Below, one piece after another: positions 23,263-36,059 of a DNA stretch of 64,000 nt (positions are counted from its first letter, which is position 1; each line of letters begins with the position of its first letter). The stretch spans positions 62,001-126,000 of the forward strand of contig JALLLS010000061.1 in NCBI GenBank assembly GCA_025094145.1, read 5' to 3'. Below the pieces are notes generated by a model, which saw only the letters and a list, made by a program, of their open reading frames with translations, had not been told where the DNA came from and did not search any database. A program made the position numbers and the translations under genes. The stretch comes from Spinellus fusiger (taxonomy: Eukaryota; Mucoromycota; Mucoromycetes; Mucorales; Phycomycetaceae).

Positions 23263-24488
23263 TTAGAAATGAGGAAGATAGATGAGATGGGAGATGGCTA
23301 CACTGCTGCGGCAGAGAGGACATTCAGGCTGGATAAAATGAAAGCATAGAAGAGTAGGTTACAGGCTATTCTTAGACATCGGATGCAACTCTACCTTGTT
23401 CTCACACCATTCCACTACACATGACCAACAAAAGAGATGTCCACATGGAGTGGCTGTGGTGTTATCTCTTGGTTCAAGGCACAAGGCACACTTTTGACCT
23501 TTTACTTTCTCAAATTTGTCCATAAAATCAAAGTCATCCTCTTTCTCGGTAACACCCATGTCTGGCTTGGAGATTTCTTCTTCTTTTTCAGATAGGCGCT
23601 GTCGTACTGTCATGGTAGTCTGGATAACCCACTGAAGCACAATCAGTACACCCAGCACCTCATATCCAGTACGCTGTTCATGTATGCCCAGTTGACGAGT
23701 GAATATCTTTTTTTTTTTAAAAAAAAAGAAATAGGTGAATAAGTGAATAAACAATATTAATAATATTAATAATATTAATAATAATAATTAGAAGAGAGAT
23801 GCTTGGGGCTCTTTCATCTTACATAGCGAATACCAGTGATGCGTTTTGAGAAGCTGTAATAGACACCAAAGAAATAGAAAAGAGCGAGATGAAGAGGCTT
23901 TATGTTTTTTACAAACACCTCTTGAACAAAGGGAATGTATTTGACCCATTTCAGTGCCTTTTCCCAATACGCGGAGTCCTGGTGTAGTCTACGTTCTTGC
24001 CTCTTAAGACGAGCCACTGTTCTTTGGTAGAGATACGGGAGAAGAGAGAAGAGAAACACAAGACACACTCTACGCTACTCTTTATTGATCAACATGGGCT
24101 ACTTTAATGACTTACTATTGCACTTGGGTAGGTTTCTCCTGGACTGACTTGGACAAGGTCACAGTATTCTTCCCCCAATGTCTGAGTACCTTTATGCTAC
24201 TTATGAGTCCATATCAAAACAGAACACGAGAAAGAAGAGTTGGATGATTACCGAGGAGAGTGGTCAGACTGTGGTAGGCGACATTAGAGAGTGTGGCTAT
24301 TTCTTTTTGCCATTGATGCTGTCGTCTAGGGCCAAAGAACTGCTGACAAACACTCGCCATCTGTTCATGGAGAATGGACTGATAATAGGCATCCTTCTGG
24401 TTTGCTCTGACTAGTGTTCAACATTAGATAGGAGCACTCCAATCGACAACTTGCTTATATCAGGCTGAGCACCCCTTGGAAACTGCAT
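23263..24488 (-). CDS. PEX10: Peroxin-10, peroxisomal RING E3 ubiquitin ligase
   Basis: Subunit of the PEX2-PEX10-PEX12 ligase that ubiquitinates the PEX5 import receptor at the peroxisomal membrane. Six exons (24488-24455, 24410-24252, 24189-24116, 24074-23823, 23706-23395, 23328-23263) give 298 residues, normal for the family. The N-terminus has the conserved [20 protein letters not shown] block. The middle holds membrane helices ([47 protein letters not shown]). The C-terminal RING is complete: CALC, then [10 protein letters not shown], then ECPLCR at about residues 246-283. The first intron uses a GC-AG border (GCAAGT donor); it is required to restore the conserved N-terminal block. The intron before exon 5 ends in an A-run directly before AG and contains AATATT repeats. 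Confidence 0.93.
23755..23791. repeat. AATATT repeat in PEX10 intron
   Basis: Tandem AATATT/AAT units inside the fourth intron of PEX10 (23707-23822). The same intron also carries a T-run followed by an A-run palindrome next to its acceptor. Confidence 0.8.
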
Positions 24489-25132
24489 GACGAGTCAATG
24501 AAGTCAATGAGGAAGAGCAGGAGAAGAAAGACGACTGAATCACGTGATTAGCAGCGCAGATATCTGTTCTTGGGGGATTTTATTTGTAATCGTAAGTTAG
24601 TAGGTTTTTTAATAAGCAAACAAGCGAATGGATCAACAGACAAAAACAAAAAGGTAATTAATATAAAAAGGCACTAGTCAGTAATAAATGCACAAAGTAA
24701 ACAAGAGGGATTTCTCAATAGAGAAAGATGGGTAGGGGGGGTTTAGAGCGGTAATATTTATCTTTATTTTCATGGGTGCATAGGATTTGGTTTTGCTTCA
24801 TATATTCTCAATGAGAATGATCATTGTAGGATGAGCGAGAATAGAAACTATAAGCATCATTATTTACATATAATGCTCTTAGTGTATATAATAAATACAT
24901 CTTACAGATCTATTTATACCAAGTGTAAAAATAAAAAGATAAATAGAGCAGAGTCTGACTAAAGAAGAAGAATATAAAAAATAAGAAAAAAAAATAAAAA
25001 GATGGCACGCCAGCGAGATAAGAAGCGAGAGTTGAATTACAAGAGGTACATAACATACAGAAAACAAAGAATAAAAACAAGGGGAATATGGTACAGAGAA
25101 ATGAGATCAACAGAAAGAAGACGGCCACAGAG
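24489..25132. other. Spacer upstream of PEX10 / downstream of bZIP gene
   Basis: AT-rich with A-rich runs near 24960-25010. It contains the PEX10 promoter (minus) and the bZIP 3' flank. No gene seen. Confidence 0.4.
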
Positions 25133-25930
25133 TTAGGCCTTGGATTTGGCTTCTTTCTCTGTCAAGAGTCCTCGGAGCCACTTGACTTCAAGTTCAAGTT
25201 CATTGACTCTTTGCTGAAGTGTATCTGATTTGTTGGTCATTTCACGGACAGTCTGTTCCATGGCCTGTTCTCTCTGCTTCTTCTTGATTCTGAAGCGAGC
25301 AGAGGCTGCTGTATTGCGACGTCGCTTGTCTTCATCGGCTGTCTGTTCATTTAGATCTTCTACTGCAGGTCTTTTTGTGGTGGTTGATTTCTTAGTAGGG
25401 TATGAGGCAAGCGCAGGTGCTGTGGGTGTAGACACAGGCAGAAGGGTGGGCAAAGTAGTGCCTGTAGATGAAGGTTTAGGTAACAGTAGCTGGCGTATCT
25501 GAGTCACAGGGGTCTGAAGGGAGGTCATAACGGGTACTAATGTATGTGACTGGCTTTCCTGTTGTTGTTGTTGTTGTTGAAGTTCATAATCAAGATAATC
25601 AATTAGATTTTCATAGGCAACAGGCTTGATTTCAGTGTCGAATTGAGATGAGGCTGCAGAAAACGGAGTGATGGCTGCAGAGGTACTGATGGTTGGTTCT
25701 TCCTTATCAAAAATGCCAGCACCAGGCTTCACATCAAATGTGAACTGAGCATTGGTCTATAATGAGAGGATAACAGGTAAGTCCGTAGCACTTGACAATG
25801 AATAAACTAAATCACATACCCAGAGAGCAAGTTCTTCAGCAGCATCTTGTTCATTCTGTATTGGATCTGTTGAAATATCAAAGACAAGAGAATCAAGTGG
25901 TGAAATAAAAGAGCCGTAAGAGAATGCCAT
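25133..25930 (-). CDS. bZIP transcription factor of the fungal CYS-3/MetR-like type
   Basis: Two exons (25930-25820 and 25756-25133) join in frame to 244 residues. The C-terminal bZIP (about 178-240) has the basic-region signature NTAASARFRIKKKQREQ, followed by a leucine-zipper helix (LQQRVNELELEVKWLRGLL). The NTAASARFR core is the form seen in fungal sulfur-assimilation regulators (CYS-3/MetR, Met4 relatives) and close GCN4-like factors, so a nutrient-response role is likely but the exact regulon cannot be read from sequence. The N-terminal part is acidic and hydrophobic (SPLDSLVFDIST, FDIS), as in activation domains, and includes a seven-residue poly-Gln run from a GTT/CAA repeat. Confidence 0.85.
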
Positions 25931-26874
25931 ATTGATGGAAAAGAAAAGGTGGGGGCAAAAGGGTTTAGTTGTGAAGTATATATGCTGCTGTATTATTAAT
26001 TACTTTTATCCAATCAGCTAAAAACGCCTTGATCCTGAAGCTCCGAATAAAACAGAAATATAGAGAACAGAAAGAAAAAAAAAGCAATAATAGCCACTAG
26101 CTGACAAATCCATTTATTAGCCATCGATGCTAATAACTTAATCTCGTGCTGGAGTTACTTATCACAGCAGGATAAATATTTTAGAAAATAAGAGAGAGAG
26201 AATAAGAGAGAGAATAAGAGAGAGATTCAAGTACAAAGACATGTGTTGTTTTCTTTTACTCTTATTACGGATCATTCGTATGAGTAGAACCACACCCCAG
26301 ACAACACTAGTACTAGCTGTAGATTGAGAAATGGCATGATGGACATGAAAGGATACACATCTTTGCTGAACGTTCTATTGTATTTTCTACACTCTCGCTA
26401 TTCATGGTTCATGCTTGTACATCATTGATTTGATATTTGTGTTACTTATGATGAGTAATCTTAAGCCCTTGGAACACTCACTTTACGATCGCTTATTGTA
26501 TGAGGTAAATAGATCTTTTATAGAAATGACCCTTATAACAGATTATTTAATTTTGAGGTAGTTAGCTAGCACTGGATCTCCTAAACAAGGACGGATAATA
26601 ATAAAATAAAATAAAATAAAATAAAATAAAATAAAGCATGTTCTCTATCATTTTGTTATTCAAACATACATAATAGGACATAACACTATACTAACAGGCT
26701 TACCATAATAATTATCTATAGCCTAATCGTGGTTTTGTCGGAGAATCATCAGTTAAAGATAGTCGTAAACATGAGAAACAATGAACATGTAGGCAAATAC
26801 CGAGAAAACGGATTGATTCATCGGTAACCTACCCCAACACGTCTTCTTTCTTTCTTTCTTCTACTTTACTTTTA
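25931..26874. other. Spacer with (AAAAT)n microsatellite
   Basis: Divergent spacer between the bZIP gene and the 81-residue unknown. It holds an AAAAT run (about 26597-26635), AG-rich repeats at 26190-26225 and a TTTCTTTCTTT pyrimidine leader just before 26875. Confidence 0.6.
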
Positions 26875-27120
26875 ATGTCTTTTATAAATACCTTTCTTGT
26901 AAAAACAAGTCAACCTCAAGACTTGGTCCTCACAATAGACAATGAGGAGATACAAATCCACTGCATTGAGCGTGTAGGAGAACTAAAAGACTGGTATCTC
27001 TACCAAACTGAAATGCCTCACGTAATCAATGAGAATGCAGTTGTAAAAACACTCGAGACCTACAGCTGGATAGAGTGTGTGCAACTTAATCTCTCCAAAG
27101 CACGGTCCAAGCGACAGTAG
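26875..27120 (+). CDS. Small hypothetical protein, 81 residues
   Basis: Single open frame with protein-like composition: an N-terminal hydrophobic start (MSFINTFLVK), an internal IDNEEIQIHCIERVG segment, KDWYLYQTEMPHV, and a basic tail (SKARSKRQ). A pyrimidine-rich leader directly precedes the ATG, as for TFB5. I do not recognise a family. It is most likely a small conserved fungal gene because the composition is unlike the surrounding AT-rich shadows. Confidence 0.5.
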   Translation: MSFINTFLVKTSQPQDLVLTIDNEEIQIHCIERVGELKDWYLYQTEMPHVINENAVVKTLETYSWIECVQLNLSKARSKRQ

Positions 27121-30100
27121 GATGAGCGGAGTGGAAGTCCAGCAAAGAGATGAATCAACCCATGTCTGTTATTATCTTTTGTCAATCGTACTTTATCTTG
27201 TATTCACTTCTAGCTTTTCCTATAGTTAACATCAAGTGAATGGTGCTATGCATTGCACACAAATCTCTGGGGCCTAGTGCTAGCCACACCATGTCTATCT
27301 ATAATGTTTTGATGTTTTAAGGTTGCTTATAAGATATGTCTTTATTATTATTAAAATAAATAAATAAATAAACATCTGACTCTTCTTTGCATAAAGCCTG
27401 TATTTTGGGATGGATTGTCCAACTTGAGAAGCTTTTGTTTTCATCCTAATCGATTGTGGTACTCAATCATGTGCTAGTATTGACCCTTTCTAGACACTAT
27501 TTATAATTCTAGAGTATAACCCTGTTAGTGGTAGCGATTATTTCTCTTTCTATTAAGACGGAGTTGATTCTGATAGCGCTGGTTGATCTCTATGTTGGCT
27601 GTCCCAGATGTTAACATAAATCATTCTGCAGTCAACTCAAGAGGAGTACTAAAGATAGACACTACAGAATAAAGTGAAGTATTGTTTGCACTAAATAAAC
27701 AGAAACACGCCCATTAGTTTAATATACCGGGCATAGTGAATCTGCTGACTAAATCAAGCCTATACTACTATTACATCATATACATGCTAGATACACTATA
27801 AGTACCATCTTGCTTTGTAATATGGATTAAGGCTTCTCATAGATATAAAGTTATGCTTGCTGTATTTTAGTATAGATACTCTATTCACAAGATCATATCT
27901 AGTTGATATATTCTATGTCCAGAAGGTCTAGTGTTGATTTCTAATTCGATAAAAACAAAGCATTGAATTAAAGGCTTCATTTGTAGAATATCATGTTGTA
28001 ATTAATAAATAAAAGGAATGGGATGACTCAATACAGCGTGATGTTGGTACTATCTTTTCTATTGAATAGAGCTAATCTAATATTGATCTTCATCTGCTCT
28101 AATCCCAAGGCTCAAATGTATAGTGAATTCATCATCAGATGGTATAGATACTGATACTATTTTTATAATAAAAGACAGGCGCCCCAAATGTGTATAATTA
28201 ATAATACACGATGAAATGGCTAGCGTCTATAGTATGTTTTAGCAAACCAAATATTAATGAAATGTTTTACCTTTCACTTTTTCACTTTTATTTTCTAGCA
28301 TAAATAGAGACAGACTGGATGGTATCACAAAAACTGGTTATTCTGCCCAAGTTCTAGACTTGTGTTATCTGTCAAACATAATTTTTCAATGCATATTTAT
28401 TTCAACATTACCGAATAAATTTTTTCTTTCATGCATATTCAACAGAGATACAAAAACAAATAAGACCTATAGTATTGATGTCAGTACACTGTTGATAGTG
28501 TTGACATTAATGTTAACACTGTTTTCATAAACATCGCATGTCTAAGCCAGTGACCTCAAGCCAATGGTCTTTTCAATGCCTTTTACCCTACATTTTAGAC
28601 CCAAGAGTTAAAGTTTACTAATTGTGCACTTTGTCATAGTGTCTGCTTAAAGAACAATCTTTTGTAATATTTCAACAAAAATGATAAAGAACTACTAAAA
28701 AGAAATATCTTAAGCTGTGTGCATTTAGAATAAGAGTTCTTATAATATAATCTAGCATTCTATTGTTATTAATAGTATATCAGATACAATTTTTGAATCA
28801 TCATATCAATACAGTTATTTATTTCTATCTTCACAACTATAGTCTCTCTTACATGTCTTTATGACTATCAGTTTTACTCATGTTTTGGCCGAAAAGGGCC
28901 AATATTTCATTTTATACTCTCCTTTCTAACTTGAGATGAATCCCAGGCTTAGTTTTGAAGAATCGCTTTGGACTCAGACTTGTTCACAACAACACACCAC
29001 CGGAGATAACATGTGGTGTAATTAAGATTGTTGTTTGATATACTAATTTGTAGTGGTGTCACATAAAAAAAACACTTATAGGAACACAATAAGTCGAATC
29101 AGATAACAGGCAACGTAAAGACATTTCTCTAAAGTTAGGATTGGATAGAGAATTTTAAATAGGCCAAAACTTATCAGCCTTCATTATTATTATGATTGTA
29201 ATTATTAAAATTAGAATTAAGACTAGTATGTCTACCGAGTAGAATGGGCCCATTAAGTATATTAAAACTATTATAAGTAGAAATATTTTGTACTTTCCCA
29301 GATCTACTATCACCGGGGTTGATGAGTAATTGACGGTAATACCTTTTCTACTTTTCTTTTGCATATAAAAAAAGATGGTTCAGTTAAAGAATATAACTTA
29401 AATGATGAACCTTAATTACTGGTCGTAACCAAGCAACATCGCTTTTTTATTACCCTTTTTCACTTTTAAAGGTTATGGTGACTCTTCTCAAATAATATTA
29501 TTGCTTATTTTAGAGAATCATCATCTTTAATTATTTAATAGTATTAGTGTATCAGTATATGACACATGTCTACAGTGGCAGGTTCATGTAGAAGAAGAAT
29601 AGAAAATAATATTGCAGCCTTTCTTCTATTAGAGGTTTAATTAAAATGTAGAAAGGCTAGAGAATAATTTAATTAGAATGAAAAATAAAAGTAAACAATC
29701 TATCTGCAATAACTAAATAAATAGAAACATTGACTGTTTTGAAAGATATCTGGGACTTGGAATATAAAATGAATTTTTGATAAAAGTTAATTTTGTTCTT
29801 TAAAACTTACGTCAATATTAGATTTCTTGTATAAGTAGAATTTAACTTTGTTTTTGTGTGTCCATGTCTGTAATTAACCCTATCGATTATATAATACATT
29901 ATAATACTATGCTTTCATAACTAAAGGTTGTTCGACTCTTTTTTTTAATATCATTTCTCTCAAGGGATTTTACTTCATATTTTGCTTGCAAGCTCTTTCA
30001 CTCCTTTTATTCATTCAATAATTAGTTTAATCCTTTTTTATTTCTATATTAATAAAAAGTATCTGTATAGCTATGAAAAACAAGCAAAGCGAATGAAATA

Positions 30101-31190
30101 GCCCATTTTTTCCATGTGGGTGTCAGCCCAAAAAAAAAACAATAAAGTTTAGTACAACTGATTTTACCCTTCATATTAATTTTAACATGTTCATAGTTCT
30201 ATATTGAACGGTACGGACATATTTTTAAAAAATCTTTTTTAATTATTTACCTCACTGTTCTTATCATCATCAAAAGTACTCAAAGAACGAGCAATAAATG
30301 TATAACAGTCTCATCTGTATCATAATAATATAGAACATTCCCTACACACCCGAATTTTTTTATAGAACAATGTTTAAAATCAAAAGGTTGATGGATATAC
30401 CATTTATTATTTCTTTTTATAGAATACCTTATTATCAAATTGTATTATCAATAAAATATATTGTTTATGAATAGTATTATAGCTAATACTATATTATGAC
30501 TGTAGTTACTGCCTTAGTGCATTCCCTCACAGCAATAGAATCCACACCCTAAAAGCTTTGTGTTTTATCATTGGGAGATAGATAACTATGCTCAGGAGTA
30601 TACCCTAGACATTATTGACCTTGTAGAAGACTATTTGAGACCAACTTGAGAGGAGTCTTCACTTGCCTAATAACAATACAATGAGTGTCTTGTGGAATAC
30701 AATGAGCTCAAGCCCAGATGATGACACTGGTTACCTTTTCATTACTAGACTAGTCTTTAGTAGTGTCTATCACCTCCTTCTATTGTTTCTCTTTGTTAAT
30801 AATAGCACATTACCTTGCTCTTTTATGCTCATCTTGACAAGTGCTTAAGTATCAATTTGTATGAGCAGTATGGGAAAAAACAAAAAGAGAGGAATATCGT
30901 AACAAATAATGTTTCATATATTATTCTGGTGATGTATACACTAGTCTCTACATAAAATTCACAAGTCAAACAATTCACAATCTTTTTGTCTTGGACCTAA
31001 AGGACAGTATTAGAAGCAACAATTTGTTCTCACTAAGTACTATTATTGAGAACACTTATAATGAGATGATTACTGAAGTAATTATAGATATTGATTCAAT
31101 TAATGGCTATACGGTCCTATGTAATAGGTGAGTAGACGGCAAACCAAGCTTTTTTTATTCTTCAAAAATGAAAGAGGTCTTTTTCTTTTC
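27121..31190. other. 4-kb AT-rich gene desert
   Basis: No gene recognised. Short A/T runs, AATA repeats (27350-27372), and isolated short open frames only. This marks the transition from the gene-dense left part to the repeat-rich part. Confidence 0.5.
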
Positions 31191-31210
31191 TTTTATAACT
31201 TATTCAAAAA

Positions 31211-32240
31211 ATGGCCTTGAGCAATAAAAACCAGCCGAGTCTTAACCAAGAATATGAAGATAGTCTCACTAAAAGAAAAGAGCATAATATATTTATTAGA
31301 GGTCAAATCATAGTACAATGCAAAAGACATGCTACTTATGAAGAAATTGTTGACGATCTCAATATCCCAAAAAGCACAGATTGTCCAATTATATAAAAAA
31401 AATAGGCACATTTCAACTCAAAATGCGTATAAGAAGATCTGAAGTGGTGTCACCTACTTCAAAACTCGTAATCGTTTTGTCTATTCGCAGAAATCCTATG
31501 CAAACAATTGCATATTATTTGAAAAATATTAATGATGCAGGTGTGAATGTTTGCCGTAGTATATTTATAAAATATATGAATGAACTCGGGATTATTTCAT
31601 GCTCACCATCAAAGACAATTGGAATTGTATAAGCACAAAGTTGATTGGCCAGTAGAGAGGTAGAATAACGTTGTTTGGTCTGATTAATATCATTTTACAG
31701 TTGTGGACAATAATAAAGGGACTAGAGTGATCAGGAAGAAAGGTGAAGGATATGAGGAGCGTTTTACACAACAAACATACAATTATGGCAAGAGTTCAGT
31801 CATAGTTTGAGGTTGTTTTTGGCATGATAGTGTAGGATCTCTTGTAATTTTGGAGGGATAAGTTAATCAAGACAAGTGTGTCAATGTACTTGTCAAATAC
31901 TTTCTTCACAATTTCCAAAAAATTCAAGAGAACCTTAAGGAGACTATGCTTTTCCAAGACGGTACTCCGCTGTGATTTAAAATAAAGGCTTTGCTACAAA
32001 GTACTGAGCAATATCTTTATAATAAAGATGTAGACAATCATTTAAAGAACAACTACTCCAAATATTGTGTTATTCCATGAAACTTTTATTATGAACGTCT
32101 TAGACTGATAGATATACCTTTATTTCTCAAAACAAAATAATAATAATAATAAAAAAATTACTGTCCACTCACTTATTGCATGGGACTATTTCTCCTGACT
32201 TAAATTTATGTACTAGTTGACTGGTATGTTTTTTGGAGCT
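31211..32240 (+). mobile_element. Tc1/mariner-like transposase relic
   Basis: Broken transposase gene. The helix-turn-helix start (IRGQIIVQCKRHATYEEI, NIPKST) at 31211-31396 is in one frame. It continues after a shift at about 31385 (IAYYLKNINDAGVNVCRS, FIKYMNELGI). Fragments of the catalytic region follow (WSDXXHFTVVDN-like, RVIRKKGEGYEER, SVIV then GCFWHDSVGSLVILEG with stops, FQDGTPL). At least two frameshifts and several stops show that it is inactive. Terminal inverted repeats were not identified. Confidence 0.65.
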
Positions 32241-32439
32241 ATTTTCTTTTATGTTGTGATTGTTAATATGGTTTTAGTGTGGACTAGTGCAGAAATAAAG
32301 GCAAAGCATTTTCTTCTTTAGTCTCTATTGCCTTTTAATTTGTCCATACACTCATTGATTTTATTATTAAATATGTCCTATACTATACTATTGACACCAT
32401 TATACTTCTTTTTGCGGTTGAGGCACTATAAGATAGTTC

Positions 32440-33560
32440 ATGTATGAAAATTAATTGGCATTTGTATCTGTTATTATTCCTCATAGGTACACATTGTGAT
32501 TCACCAGACAAATATCATGGAGCGTTACTGATAAAGGGTCTAATGAAAATGCTCGTGCACCCATCATAACTGTATTAGAAGTAAATGGAAAGCACTATAA
32601 ACACTTTTTAAACCTTTTCAGTAGTGACAGTCTTTCTTGTTATTGAGTTTTGTCTTTCAGAGTACAGTTTTCTTTTATACTTGGACAAACAGTCTATTTC
32701 TTAATTCAATTATTGTATAGCATGGAAATATAAGCTCACTTTATTGGCTCTGTCGTCTTAGTTCGGCTGATTAATTTTAAGCCATTGTTTGCTCAAGACT
32801 GTATTGACTATAGAATTATGAGTATCCCCTTATATTCTTGATAGAGATAAAGCTACAGTGTAAAACACTCGAACTACCCACTAGTAGTGCTTTTGTACTT
32901 GTATACCAAAAGAACTATGGATTCAGGCTATTTATTTTATTTTATTTTATTTTAAAATACTGTTGAATTGAATAATAAGTAGTTATTGATTTTAGATGAC
33001 AGTATAAAAGAAAAGCAACGAAACCGCCATCTCGACTCCGAAGGCTTACATCAATGCAGATGATTCTTTCGCCGACTGTTTACTGTTGCTATGAATACTA
33101 AGTCTTTGTATCCATGGCTGGTCTTATCCACCGCCAGTGCTCTGTGGATGATTTCCAACAGCACCTGGACTATCTACTTGGTTTTTTTTTTAAAAAAAAA
33201 ACCAATGGATGAGGATCTATTATGCTTACTATATAACACGACACAAACGCCCTTCACATGCAATAGACAGTCCCTACCATAACCAAGCATCTCACAGTCA
33301 GCTCGGGGGGGGCAAGAGATCCACCAAAAGACAAAGCCCACTTTAGAGCTGAATCAGGCAAATGTCGACTCAAATTTTTGTTTATTTAGGGCCGGCATAA
33401 ACTGCAAAAGTATTCTCTTCTTTTTCTCTCTCTCCTCTTTTCCCAGAGAACTAGAGAAATTAAACTTTTGCTGTCTATGGCAGCTGCACCTATTTAATGG
33501 GTCGAATTAGAGTTCACTTTTACTTTTAATTTCTTCTTTTCTACCTTGATTAAAGGGCAT
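32440..33560. other. Less AT-rich block with dead-gene scraps
   Basis: Two protein-like fragments. Near 32500-32635 there is an open run (ISWSVTDKGSNENARAPI, then TVLEVNGKHYKHFLNLF) ending in a stop. At 33090-33180 there is coding-like sequence (for example GLIHRQCSVDDFQQHLDYL in one frame) interrupted by a perfect T10A10 palindrome at 33182-33203. The base composition is richer in G+C than the flanks. The origin is unknown. Confidence 0.3.
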
Positions 33561-34950
33561 ACATAATAACAATAGTAAAATGAATGATAGGTGTTATAGT
33601 GATAATGGTTCAATCGAAAAAAAAAGACCACACTGTGCCTATGATCTGAGGATAGTTTTCAGTTGATCGCCTATATGTGGGCTCAATAGGGGTCGCTTGG
33701 TGTGACCGATTTTTAGGGTCAAATTGAGCAGTATGTGTGGGTAAAACTGTTAGGCGTTCTTGACAGTGGAATGCTTGTATACAACAATGTGTACTACCCA
33801 ACTAAACTTCATTAACAGAAATAGGTGATATATAGACTAGTTATTGATAGGTGTTGGTTAACAGGTTTATAGTGTGCACCTATAGAAAAAACACTGCTGG
33901 AGCTTGAGAAAACAATTCATTGATAAAACGTTGAGAATAGACTAAAGCACAGCAATGTCAATAAACGATACCGAGTGATAGTTAATCTCGACTTGTGGAT
34001 TCAAATATATCTGAGTAGGCCCAGAGACTAAGGGCTACTCCAAAGAGTAAATCCGAGACTGAGACTAGGACAAAGAACAGGTGTAGATAGTATTTGTTGT
34101 AAGCAATTACACTGGTCTTGATCCCTTTTCGGGTCTTTTACTGAGTGTGTGTCGTGGCTTTATGAGAAATAATTCTTTACTGTGGCCATTCAAATGTTTT
34201 CTTGACACTATTAATAGTATTACACTTGATAATATTTGTCTACAATGAATATAGTCTACTAATGTGTTAAACAAAGACTCTCCTTATTTTATACCACTCC
34301 ATTATAGTTGCTGGTGCTGAGTTATTCATTAAACATAGTTTACTAGATAACTGAATACTACCACTCATCGATCTGATACAGACCATTCTCTCAACAGATG
34401 AGTTTTTTCTACCCACTATTGTCTGTATGAGTAGTCCTTCAAATGACTGTAAAATTATTAGACTTTCTTTATTCAGTATACTAAACACAGATTTTAACTT
34501 AAATAGGCTTTTTGTTGTTATAGAATAAATATTAAAGCTTAAATAAAAATATTCTATAAGAAACTGAACAGGATAGAGCTGAAGACTAGCACTATGCTGA
34601 GATGGAAGGTAATCCCCAAGGAATATACGAATAGACCCATTGAAGGCACGAGGCGGAGATACCAGATTGTGATGAGTTCAAGAAATGTCCATGCCGAATA
34701 TTGTATATTTTAGTAAAATATTCTTTTATTTTACTATGATTATCTTTTTATTTTTTTAATGAGAATTTTATATCTTTACTTAAGGAATTTGTAGAGCTAT
34801 ATCCATAGCAAGGTAGAGCATACAAATTGAAGAAACAGAACCGGAGTATAAAAATAGGGGGAACACAGCTGATCTGGCTCAGTGCAGTCTACATGAAAGA
34901 AACAAGGCATAGACAGGAATATCGTGGGCTGGTACTTTGTCACAACCCCT
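33560..34950. other. Spacer, nothing firmly recognised
   Basis: Repeat-like, moderately GC text (33640-33800 and 34000-34140) of unknown class. It may be old transposon ends, but no partner copy was found in the window. Confidence 0.3.
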
Positions 34951-34959
34951 TGAAAACTA

Positions 34960-35062
34960 TATGCATACTGAGTACTCTACGTAGTTTAATGGCTAAAGCA
35001 TTCACTTTACTATATCTACATCTTGGTTTCGACTCCCAAAGAGACTCCATTTTTTAAATTTC
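34960..35062 (+). ncRNA. tRNA-like pol III promoter remnant, possible SINE
   Basis: The text at about 34982-35052 has a D-arm-like A box (TAGTTTAATGGCTAAAGC) and, 40 bases on, a B-box-like GGTTTCGACTCCC, followed at once by a TTTTTT pol III terminator (35051-35056). The anticodon arm does not pair convincingly and the T stem has a mismatch, so it is not a functional tRNA. It is best read as a degraded tRNA gene or the head of a tRNA-derived SINE. Confidence 0.4.
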
Positions 35063-35109
35063 TCTCGTATTTTTGCTTCCCTTCAGCTTTCTGAGCCCAT
35101 AAAATAGTA

Positions 35110-35445
35110 TCCAGCCAAAAATAATTGACTTTGTCTTTATGACGCGCTATTACTTTCTTTAAATCTTGCCTTTACTCATAACAATATAGACTATAATGTA
35201 GAAAGAGTTCAATAGATTCAAGGCAAAGGCATATATATTGTTTCTTGGCACTGTCTCGCTTTGCAACACAATGACAGCCTTTATCCTTTGCTTGATGATG
35301 TGTACACTAATTTTCATAAAGCCTATTTATTATTATTTGAACCCAGAGATTTTCCGTTTAATTGATATCAGGGCTATAAGCTGGCCGGTAGAGTAATATC
35401 TTTACACCGTTGTCCATCTTCCATGACCCTGTCAATTTAATAGTA
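35110..35445 (-). mobile_element. Tc1/mariner relic, C-terminal catalytic fragment
   Basis: On the minus strand, near 35400-35340, the text reads RPAYSPDIN, then a stop, then TENLWVQIIINRLYEN. This is the recognisable third-acidic-residue block of Tc1/mariner transposases (PAYSPDINPIENLW-type), here with the proline/Ile part mutated. Flanking text continues in broken frames. No terminal repeats seen. Confidence 0.55.
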
Positions 35446-35695
35446 TGACTGATAACATTATCTCTTTAAAGCGAATAGATAATTTTAAGATTCGGGTGTG
35501 AGAGACGGTGAAGCTAGAGTTGATAAGAAGTTCTCAAGAAATCAATACACTCTCATAGTTGACATTGCCTCTCATAACGCATAGGACTTTTATCACTTTT
35601 ACTACTAGAAATGCTTCACATTATTTTATTATTACCACTTAATCTCTTGAATAGTTCCAACTACTTTTGTATTAAGCTATATTTAATCTCATTGA

Positions 35696-35780
35696 TATAC
35701 AATACAATACAATACAATACAATACAATACAATACAATACAATACAATACAATACAATACAATACAATACAATACAATAT
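35696..35780. repeat. AATAC pentanucleotide microsatellite
   Basis: About 16 uninterrupted copies of a 5-bp unit. The array is perfect except for the last unit, so it is probably variable in length. Confidence 0.97.
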
Positions 35781-36059
35781 AATGTATTTTATTTTTATTT
35801 TAGGATGATGAAAATACTATTCACGCACTGGGCCTGGTGGCCATCCGATGAGAGCTTTTGAAAAAATAAGACTGTAAAGTGACAAGGCAAAAGCGACTCA
35901 CTTTTTTAAAATCCAAAGTTCTTTTTGTTTTCATTCTTTATCTTAATAGCGTTGTTATTTTATATATTCATTAGACAAAGAGTTGAAATACTCAATAATT
36001 AAATAGATGAGTGTTGATAATACAAAGCAGCGGCTTTATTTACAAGCTACTTATCAACC

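Noticed and set aside
35696..35780. AATAC array as a possible regulatory or CRISPR-like repeat
   Set aside because: Units are contiguous with no spacers; it is a plain microsatellite.
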